A stretch of 7,032 nucleotides of DNA from Acetothermia bacterium UBA7521 (GTDB lineage Bacteria; Bipolaricaulota; Bipolaricaulia; Bipolaricaulales; Bipolaricaulaceae), in contig DLNB01000014.1 in NCBI GenBank assembly GCA_002479455.1, forward strand, positions 1 to 7,032. The letters are read 5' to 3'. Position numbers and translations under genes: made by a program. Below, in pieces: positions 1 to 4,772 of this stretch (position 1 is its first letter; each line of letters starts with the position of its first letter). The notes beneath the pieces are model-generated. The model searched no databases and was not told the origin of the DNA. It worked only from the letters and a program-made list of their open reading frames with translations.

Positions 1-108
1 GGGGTGGGGGCAGCGGCGGGGGCCTTCTTCCACGACGCTCTGTTCGGCGCGGGCTGCGGGGCAATCGTGGGTCTCCTCATGCACCTTTACTTCCGGCTTC
101 GACAGTGA
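1..108 (+). CDS. C-terminal end of an unidentified, probably membrane-associated protein (5' partial)
   Basis: Frame 1 is open from the left edge to a TGA at 106-108, giving 35 residues. They are rich in Gly and Ala, then run hydrophobic through the segment GAIVGLLMHLYF and end in the basic tail RLRQ. A hydrophobic glycine-rich helix followed by Arg at the C-terminus is typical of the last transmembrane segment of an inner-membrane protein with its tail in the cytoplasm. The codons have GC-rich third positions, like the other genes here. The family cannot be named from so short a piece, and the start lies outside the window. The next gene on this strand begins 300 bases later, so the two need not share a transcript. 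Confidence 0.55.
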   Translation, partial: GVGAAAGAFFHDALFGAGCGAIVGLLMHLYFRLRQ

Positions 109-249
109 GCTGCAGAAGACAAGAGGGTCCTTCAGCTCTCAGCCAAGAACGCTGAGGTCGCCAAAGGGAGTACCTGCATATCGCCGGAACGCAGATGACG
201 CAGAGGGCACCCGTTCTCGAGTTGAAGCCGTGTCCCCGAGCTTCTGTAG

Positions 250-308
250 CGTCGCAGCTCGCCTGCCTGCTGAAGGCAGGTCTGCGACGGTCGGGGATGA
301 ACCCCGAC
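250..308 (+). ncRNA. Candidate structured RNA: two abutting hairpins, class unknown
   Basis: Hairpin 1: CGTCGCAG (250-257) pairs perfectly with CTGCGACG (282-289). A small internal loop (CTCG opposite T) follows, then CCTGCC (262-267) pairs with GGCAGG (275-280) around a 7-base loop. Hairpin 2 begins at the next base: GTCGGGG (290-296) pairs with CCCCGAC (302-308) around ATGAA. That makes 21 Watson-Crick pairs in 59 bases with no spacer, so the helices could stack. A pyrimidine-rich run (316-327) follows, making a weak intrinsic terminator or the 3' end of a small RNA possible. I do not recognise the class. The strand is assumed from the flanking genes, since the pairing itself is nearly symmetric. 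It lies upstream of the probable start of the next gene's transcript, so it may be a separate RNA or a terminator rather than that gene's leader. Confidence 0.35.
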
Positions 309-392
309 GTTATGATCTCTTCTCTCTGCGAACTCCGTGTCTGTGCGGCGAGAGCGGGCTCGTGGCGCCTGCGTGGGCTGGACGGCGGGCTC

Positions 393-401
393 TGCTAAGA
401 T
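393..401 (+). promoter_or_regulatory. Extended -10 promoter for the gene starting at 409
   Basis: TGCTAAGAT at 393-401 contains the extended element TG, one base, then the hexamer TAAGAT (four matches to TATAAT). There is no convincing -35 box 16-18 bases upstream, which extended -10 promoters can do without. Transcription would start about 7 bases after the hexamer, at 408-409, which is the GTG start codon itself. The transcript would then be leaderless, in agreement with the absence of any Shine-Dalgarno sequence. Confidence 0.45.
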
Positions 402-408
402 CGGATTT

Positions 409-990
409 GTGACAAACGCAGGAGCTGAGCTGCAGCGTCTGGAGGGGCTAATCCAGGATCACCTGCGGCGGCACCCCGGGTTCGGTCCCGAGGACCTGGC
501 GAAGCTCCTCTACCAGGGGGTGATGGGGATGGATCACCTCTTGGGAGATCGGGAGCGGTTCCTGAAGGAGCTGTGGCGGGAGTGGGAAAGCTTGGAACCC
601 GTCTCACTCGCGGGCGAAGTTCCCCTTGAACGGATCCACCCCTCCGGGCCGACCGCCCGGCTCAACCTGCGACCGCTCAAGGCGGCAGGGGTGGCGCTGG
701 CCGAGATCGGCCCGCTTCTGGCTGACCAACCTTCCCAGAAGGGAGAGCTTGCGGAGTTCAGGCGGTTGTGGGACGAGGTTCTTGCCTTGGCCCACAGTGG
801 ACGAATGCCATTTACGTCAGGCGAACTCTGTCCTTTGAGCGAGGCAATCCTTGCTGGCGGACACCTGCCGGGCCACTCTATCCGCTATCGCGAACTCAAC
901 CGACCTGCATACCGCCTGGTCCACGACGTCACCGACCCTGCGATGCGGGGAGTGCTTGATCGAGCAGGGCTCGCTTCCGATCTACCCTGA
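409..990 (+). CDS. Conserved protein of uncharacterised family
   Basis: A 193-residue soluble protein with no signal peptide or membrane segment. Two stretches look family-conserved: the N-terminal KLLYQGVMGMDHLL (about residues 32-45), and the C-terminal HSIRYRELNRPAYRLV (about 156-171). Between them is an Arg-Leu-Asn-Leu-Arg motif near residue 84. I recall similar layouts (an N-terminal 'Y/FQ..FG..H' block, a central 'RxNxRP' and a C-terminal 'Hs..yr...RPAYRvv') in uncharacterised bacterial proteins of this length, but no function is known to me. The conserved His and Arg could suggest an enzyme or nucleotide-binding role; this is only a guess. GTG at 409 is chosen over an in-frame GTG at 337 because the intervening residues look non-coding and a -10 element sits just upstream. 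The 3' end overlaps the convergent reductase gene by 9 bases (982-990). Confidence 0.8.
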   Translation: MTNAGAELQRLEGLIQDHLRRHPGFGPEDLAKLLYQGVMGMDHLLGDRERFLKELWREWESLEPVSLAGEVPLERIHPSGPTARLNLRPLKAAGVALAEIGPLLADQPSQKGELAEFRRLWDEVLALAHSGRMPFTSGELCPLSEAILAGGHLPGHSIRYRELNRPAYRLVHDVTDPAMRGVLDRAGLASDLP

Positions 991-2136
991 CCAGGGCTTG
1001 TCCGTCGAGACCAAAAGGGCGTGGGCCTTCGTGATCCGGTCCGCAACCGAGATGTGCTGGGGACATTTCTCCTCACACGCGCGGCAGACGGTGCACCGAT
1101 CACCCCGCTCTGCCTCAGTGAGCATTCGGTACCGGAACCGGGGCGCGGCAGCGTCGGCGTACATCGCCACCTGGTTGGCAAGCTCGAGGATTTGCGGGAT
1201 CGCGACCCCGTTGGGGCACGGGAGGCAGTACCCGCACCCCGTGCACGGAACCGGCCGCAGCTTGAGATAGGCGACCCGAGCCTGCTCCACCACTGCGAGA
1301 TCGTCGGGATCAAGTGTCTCCAGGCCGGACACCGATGCAGTGGAGACATTCTCCCGCACCTGGTCGAGCGTGCTCATCCCGCTCAAGACCAGCGATGCCT
1401 CCGGCTGGCTCCACAGCCAATGGAGGGCCCACTCGGCGGGCGACCACCCTCGGGCGGAGCGGGCGAAAAGCTGCGCTACCGGTTCCGGCGGCCGGGCGAG
1501 CACGCCGCCCCGAAGCGGCTCCATGATCACCGCTCCCAGGCCGCGCTCCGCAGCGTAGCGAAGTCCTCTCTGTCCCGCTTGGAACGCCACGTCCATGTAG
1601 TTGTACTGAATCTGGCAGAAGTCCCACCCGGGGTAGGCGTCGACGATCTCCTGGAACACGGGGTACTCGTCGTGGAACGAGAACCCGAAGTAGCCGATGC
1701 GCCCGTCGGCCTTGGCGCGCTCCGCCCACTCTAATACGCCCAGGTTGCGCACCTGGGGCCACGTCTTCCCGTTCAGCGCGTGGAGGAGGTAGAAGTCCAC
1801 GTGCTCGCGCCTCAGCCGCTCCCGCTGCTCGTCGAACAGCCGGTCGAAGTCGGCCCGCTCGTTCACCAGCCAGCAGGGGAGCTTCGTAGCGAGCTTCGCC
1901 TTGTCCCGGCACGGCCCCTGGAGGACGCGGCCGAGGAACCGCTCGCTCTCGCCCTTGTGGTAGCCGTAGGCCGTGTCCACGTAGTTCACGCCGCGGTCGA
2001 GCGCGTAGCGAATCATCTCCGCGGCCTGGTCCTCGTCGATCCGGCCCGGGTCTCCGTCGAGCGTGGGGAGCCGCATCGCGCCAAACCCCAAAGCGGATGG
2101 CTTCCACTCGATTCGTCCAAGGGACCGGTGCCGCAT
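982..2136 (-). CDS. Aldo/keto reductase with C-terminal 4Fe-4S ferredoxin-like domain
   Basis: A 384-residue cytoplasmic oxidoreductase. Residues 1 to about 290 are an aldo/keto reductase TIM barrel. The catalytic tetrad is recognisable: Asp54 and Tyr59 in DTAYGY, Lys85 in ATKLP, His119 in LLHAL. Later strands carry QIQYNYMD (175-182) and VIMEPLRGG (203-211). About 90 further residues hold two cysteine groups: Cys298, 301, 304 and 307 (CTGCGYCLPCP), and Cys348, 351, 354 and 358 (CTVCRACEEKCP). These are enough for two 4Fe-4S clusters. This fusion is a known aldo/keto reductase subgroup, common in anaerobes and deep-branching bacteria, with substrates mostly undefined. The iron-sulfur tail suggests electron exchange with ferredoxin as well as NAD(P)H. 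The ATG at 2136-2134 overlaps the exporter's stop (TGATG), with GGAG seven bases upstream, so translation is coupled. Upstream in-frame codons lie inside the exporter gene. Confidence 0.93.
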   Translation of the reverse strand: MRHRSLGRIEWKPSALGFGAMRLPTLDGDPGRIDEDQAAEMIRYALDRGVNYVDTAYGYHKGESERFLGRVLQGPCRDKAKLATKLPCWLVNERADFDRLFDEQRERLRREHVDFYLLHALNGKTWPQVRNLGVLEWAERAKADGRIGYFGFSFHDEYPVFQEIVDAYPGWDFCQIQYNYMDVAFQAGQRGLRYAAERGLGAVIMEPLRGGVLARPPEPVAQLFARSARGWSPAEWALHWLWSQPEASLVLSGMSTLDQVRENVSTASVSGLETLDPDDLAVVEQARVAYLKLRPVPCTGCGYCLPCPNGVAIPQILELANQVAMYADAAAPRFRYRMLTEAERGDRCTVCRACEEKCPQHISVADRITKAHALLVSTDKPWSG

Positions 2137-3077
2137 CACGCCGCTCCGTGTGCCGTGTGGCATCCGGGCCCAAGGCAGGCGATCGTCCCCTGGCAATTTC
2201 GGCACTCGAGTTGGATCGTGGTGTGGGTGATCGCGAACTCGTCGGCAAGAACCCTTTTCAGGTCTGCCATCACTGCCTCGGCCGAGCTCAGTGCCTGGTC
2301 GGCGATCACGACGTGGGCAGACAGGGCGACGTACCCCGGGCTCACCGTCCACACGTGGAGGTCGTGGACCTCGGACACCCCATCCACCCCTACCATTCGA
2401 TCAAGGACGGCAGCAGCCGACATCCCGTCGGGAACGCCCTCGGTGAGGATGTGCACAGAACGCTTGAGGACACGGAGCGCCCCCACGAGGATCACGCCGC
2501 CGATGAGGAGGCTTACCAGCGGATCGGCGATCGTCCACCCCGTGAGAAGGATCACGATCCCCGCGCCTATCACGCCCACCGATCCCAGCGCATCGCCCAC
2601 GACGTGCAGGAACGCGCTATGCACGTTCAGATCATCGCGATCGTGCCGGTGGAGCATCCAAGCGACGACCAGGTTGACGAGCAGTCCCCCCACGGCTACG
2701 GCAAGCATCGGCCCAGCGAGAACGGGCGACGGATCGCGGATGCGCCCGATTGCCTCCCGGAAGATCCCCACTGCCACCGCGGCGAGCGTGGCCCCATTTA
2801 CCAACGCTGTCAGCACCTGCACTCGGTGGTAGCCGTAGGTGTGGCGATCGGTCGGCGGACGCCCCGCAGCCCGAATCGCAACGTAGGAAAGGAGGAGCGC
2901 GAAGGTGTCCAAAAACACGTGGGCGGCGTCGGAGAGGAGGGCAAGGCTCCCCGTGAGGAGGCCGCCCACCACCTGGCCTACGCACACAAGACCCGTCACC
3001 CCTGCGGCGAGGAGGAGTCGTCGTTCCATCGGCCCATGGGAGTGCATGGCGGATGGATGATCCCAACGAGGGCTCAT
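2136..3077 (-). CDS. Cation diffusion facilitator (CzcD/ZitB-type metal exporter)
   Basis: A 313-residue inner-membrane antiporter expected to export divalent metals such as Zn2+, Co2+ or Cd2+ in exchange for protons. Helix 1 begins near residue 20. Helix 2 carries SDAAHVFLD, with the metal-site pair His53/Asp57, and helix 5 carries HVVGD, with His158/Asp162. The usual six helices end near residue 200. The cytoplasmic domain follows (about 208-290), with the family signatures VHDLHVW (237-243) and THTTIQLE (284-291). After it comes a Cys/His-rich tail with Cys292, 295, 301 and 306, and His307 and 310, a possible extra metal site. The N-terminus is uncertain. ATG codons at 3077, 3047 and 3029 are all in frame and none has a strong Shine-Dalgarno; the last (MERR) starts just before helix 1. 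It is the first gene of the operon with the aldo/keto reductase. Metal specificity cannot be read from the sequence. Confidence 0.93.
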   Translation of the reverse strand: MSPRWDHPSAMHSHGPMERRLLLAAGVTGLVCVGQVVGGLLTGSLALLSDAAHVFLDTFALLLSYVAIRAAGRPPTDRHTYGYHRVQVLTALVNGATLAAVAVGIFREAIGRIRDPSPVLAGPMLAVAVGGLLVNLVVAWMLHRHDRDDLNVHSAFLHVVGDALGSVGVIGAGIVILLTGWTIADPLVSLLIGGVILVGALRVLKRSVHILTEGVPDGMSAAAVLDRMVGVDGVSEVHDLHVWTVSPGYVALSAHVVIADQALSSAEAVMADLKRVLADEFAITHTTIQLECRNCQGTIACLGPGCHTAHGAA

Positions 3078-3094
3078 GAGCGCAAGGGTTCAAG

Positions 3095-3123
3095 TTGACC
3101 GCGATCATGGCAAACGCTACCCT
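3095..3123 (+). promoter_or_regulatory. Possible sigma70-type promoter for cysK-cysE
   Basis: TTGACC at 3095-3100 matches five of six bases of the -35 consensus. A 17-base spacer separates it from TACCCT at 3118-3123, a poor -10 with three matches. Transcription would start near 3130 and leave a leader of about 155 bases before cysK. An alternative hexamer, TAACTT at 3236-3241, would give a shorter leader but has no -35 partner. Confidence 0.25.
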
Positions 3124-3276
3124 TCATGCCATCTTCGTCCAACGGGGGTGCGTGCGCGTGAAGGGACATCAGCTGAAGCGGGGTGGTCGCCTTTGTCGTG
3201 GCGCGTCCTCGTCTCGTCGCCAGTCAGTCCAGATCTAACTTTTCCGTCACGCCGTCGTTGATCGTTCTACCTCACG

Positions 3277-3281
3277 GGAGG
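3277..3281 (+). promoter_or_regulatory. Ribosome-binding site deciding the GTG start of cysK
   Basis: GGAGG at 3277-3281 lies five bases before the GTG at 3287. The next in-frame ATG codons are well inside the conserved fold, so this site fixes a GTG start. Confidence 0.75.
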
Positions 3282-3286
3282 TCAGG

Positions 3287-4225
3287 GTGCCGATCCATGC
3301 CAGTGTGACCGAGTTCATCGGGAACACCCCTCTCGTTCGCCTGGGGCGGATCGGCCAGGGAACTGCCAGCTTCATCCTCGCCAAGCTCGAGATGCGGAAC
3401 CCGCTGGGAAGCGTCAAGGATCGGATCGCGTGGGCAATGGTCCACGATGCAGAGGAGCGGGGCGCGCTCAAGCCCGGCGGGACCGTGGTCGAGCCGACCT
3501 CGGGCAACACTGGGATCGGGCTGGCGTTCGTGTGCGCCATCCGTGGGCACCGCCTGATCCTGATCATGCCGGAGACGATGTCCGTGGAGCGGCGGGCGAT
3601 CCTCACCGCCCTCGGGGCGGAACTGGTTCTCACCCCGGGTGAGGAGGGGATGCCCGGCGCGGTGCGCCGAGCGGAGGCCCTGGTCGGGGACCTGGGGGCA
3701 TTCATGCCGAACCAGTTCGCGAACCCCGCCAACCCTCGGATCCACGAGCGGACCACGGCTGAGGAGATCTGGCGGGATACCGGCGGGAGGGTGGACATCC
3801 TCGTTGCCGGCATTGGCACCGGGGGCACGATCACCGGGGTGGGACGGTTCCTCAAGCGTCACCGGCCGGGGGTGCGCATCGTGGGCGTGGAGCCCGCGGC
3901 GTCGCCGGTCCTCTCGGGGGGAGCTGCAGGCCGGCACCGCATCCAGGGGATCGGGGCCGGGTTCGTGCCCCCGATCCTCGACCGGTCGGTGCTGGACGAG
4001 ATCGTAACCGTGACCGACGACGAGGCGGAGGCGATGGCCCGGCGCCTGGCCAGCGAAGAGGGGATCCTGGCTGGGATCTCGTCAGGAGCGGCCGTTGCCG
4101 CGGCGTTGCGCGCGGTTCTCCGCCGCGAGGCAGTGGGGAAGACGGTGGTCGTCATCCTTCCCGATACAGGGGAGCGGTACCTGTCCACCTCGCTGTTCCG
4201 GGCTCAAGGAGCAGCGGATGCTTAG
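3287..4225 (+). CDS. cysK: Cysteine synthase (O-acetylserine sulfhydrylase)
   Basis: A 312-residue cytoplasmic pyridoxal-phosphate enzyme that converts O-acetylserine and sulfide to cysteine and acetate. This is the usual family length. Visible signatures: IGNTPLVRL near the N-terminus; the PLP Schiff-base Lys44 in GSVKDR; the substrate loop TSGNTG (71-76); NQFANPANP (142-150); the phosphate-binding GTGGT (177-181); IQGIGAGFVP (219-228), typical of true O-acetylserine sulfhydrylases; Ser266 in GISSGA, contacting the PLP ring nitrogen; and PDTGERYLS (292-300). Some relatives (CysM, O-phosphoserine sulfhydrylase) use other substrates, but the adjacent cysE supports O-acetylserine. The end overlaps cysE by 8 bases. 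CysK in many bacteria forms a complex with CysE through the CysE C-terminal Ile, but that partner residue is absent here. Confidence 0.96.
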   Translation: MPIHASVTEFIGNTPLVRLGRIGQGTASFILAKLEMRNPLGSVKDRIAWAMVHDAEERGALKPGGTVVEPTSGNTGIGLAFVCAIRGHRLILIMPETMSVERRAILTALGAELVLTPGEEGMPGAVRRAEALVGDLGAFMPNQFANPANPRIHERTTAEEIWRDTGGRVDILVAGIGTGGTITGVGRFLKRHRPGVRIVGVEPAASPVLSGGAAGRHRIQGIGAGFVPPILDRSVLDEIVTVTDDEAEAMARRLASEEGILAGISSGAAVAAALRAVLRREAVGKTVVVILPDTGERYLSTSLFRAQGAADA

Positions 4226-4772
4226 CCGGGTCCGCGAAGACATCGCGGCGATGCGTGCCCGCGACCCGGCAGCGGGGTCTTGGCTGGAGGTTCTCCTCTG
4301 CTATCCCGGGCTGCACGCGGTGTGGCTGCACTGGATCAACCACTGGCTGTGGCGGTATCGGTTGCGGCTCTTGGCGCGCGTTCTTGCCCACGGTGTTCGG
4401 GCGATGACAGGGGTGGAGATCCATCCTGGAGCGCGGCTTGGGCGGCGGGTGACGATCGACCACGGGATGGGGGTCGTGATCGGCGAGACGGCGGAGGTCG
4501 GGGACGACGTGCACCTCTACTCGGGGGTCGTCTTGGGCGGCGTGTCGCGGAAGCGCGGGAAGCGCCACCCTACGATCGAAGACGGCGTTGTGATCGGAGC
4601 GGGGGCGGTGCTGCTGGGGCCGATCCGGGTGGGGAGAGAGGCGCGGATTGGAGCGGGTGTGGTTGTCCGGAGCGATGTGCCGGCTGGGGGCACGGTTCTC
4701 ACGCCACCCCCGACGGTCTGTTGTGGGGCCGCGTCCGCGGAGGTCAACTCCCGTACAACCAGCGATAGATGA
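4218..4772 (+). CDS. cysE: Serine O-acetyltransferase
   Basis: A 184-residue cytoplasmic acetyltransferase making O-acetylserine from serine and acetyl-CoA, the committed step of cysteine synthesis. The N-terminal helical part carries RARDPAA (13-19) and HWINHWLWR. From about residue 66 a left-handed beta-helix of hexapeptide repeats begins with VEIHPGA. Catalytic residues match the family: Asp81/His82 in IDHGMG, and His117 in KRHPTI. It is the short form, lacking the extra N-terminal helices of the Escherichia coli enzyme. The start at ATG 4218 has AAGGAG six bases upstream (4206-4211) and lies inside cysK's last codons, so the pair is coupled. The C-terminus is odd. Where the family has a GVPAR-type motif, this reads LTPPP (161-165), followed by a short tail ending in Arg. 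The last nine codons overlap the opposing transglycosylase gene. Confidence 0.94.
   Translation: MLSRVREDIAAMRARDPAAGSWLEVLLCYPGLHAVWLHWINHWLWRYRLRLLARVLAHGVRAMTGVEIHPGARLGRRVTIDHGMGVVIGETAEVGDDVHLYSGVVLGGVSRKRGKRHPTIEDGVVIGAGAVLLGPIRVGREARIGAGVVVRSDVPAGGTVLTPPPTVCCGAASAEVNSRTTSDR

Larger units (their letters stand above)
109..408. other. Non-coding intergenic stretch with several potential RNA hairpins
   Basis: This 300-base stretch lies between two plus-strand genes. Short frames cross it, including one from an ATG at 195, but their products are Cys/Arg/Leu-rich with no recognisable motif, and I do not call them genes. Several inverted repeats are visible. CTCAGC at 138-143 pairs with GCTGAG at 151-156. 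GGGCAC at 205-210 can pair with GTGTCC at 230-235 (one G-U pair). The strongest, at 250-308, is listed separately. The stretch ends in an extended -10 promoter. I found no match to the tRNA, tmRNA or SRP RNA cores, or to the SAM, TPP or cobalamin riboswitch consensus boxes. Confidence 0.6.
3078..3286. promoter_or_regulatory. Divergent intergenic region between the metal exporter and cysK
   Basis: This 209-base stretch must hold the promoters for both the minus-strand exporter-reductase operon and the plus-strand cysK-cysE operon. It contains no open frame worth calling. The best plus-strand promoter candidate is listed separately. I could not fix a minus-strand promoter; the candidates match only about half the consensus. 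Weak inverted repeats occur, such as TGGCG and CGCCA flanking 3202-3215, but no clear terminator or known riboswitch. The cysK ribosome-binding site closes the region. Confidence 0.6.

Noticed and set aside
297..304. GATGAACCC resembling part of the SAM-I riboswitch core
   Set aside because: The rest of the SAM-I consensus and its four-helix junction are absent; the match is just the loop and arm of a simple hairpin.
195..398. A 67-residue open frame in the intergenic region
   Set aside because: Its composition is rich in Cys, Arg and Leu, there is no Shine-Dalgarno sequence and no recognisable motif, and it runs through the strong hairpins at 250-308. It looks like chance in GC-rich DNA.
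337..408. Upstream GTG start for the uncharacterised gene
   Set aside because: The 24 extra residues look random, no Shine-Dalgarno precedes 337, and a good -10 element sits between it and the GTG at 409.
1021..1734. Long plus-strand frame opposite the aldo/keto reductase (and similar frames opposite the exporter and transglycosylase)
   Set aside because: These are antisense shadows of well-supported genes, caused by high GC at third positions. Their products show no motifs.
2137..2352. Longer N-terminus for the aldo/keto reductase
   Set aside because: Those codons lie entirely within the exporter gene on the same strand in another frame and encode basic, low-complexity sequence. The barrel begins naturally at the coupled ATG at 2136.
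3178..3209. T-box riboswitch ahead of cysK
   Set aside because: Only fragments of the GGGTGG...CCGCG core are present (the AC is missing), there is too little upstream sequence for a normal Stem I, and the base after TGG would not suit the tRNA-Cys discriminator.
4680..4772. Frameshift near the 3' end of cysE
   Set aside because: The divergent tail aligns codon by codon with the family motif in the same frame, and neither other frame encodes GVPA, so a real divergence is more likely than a sequencing slip.
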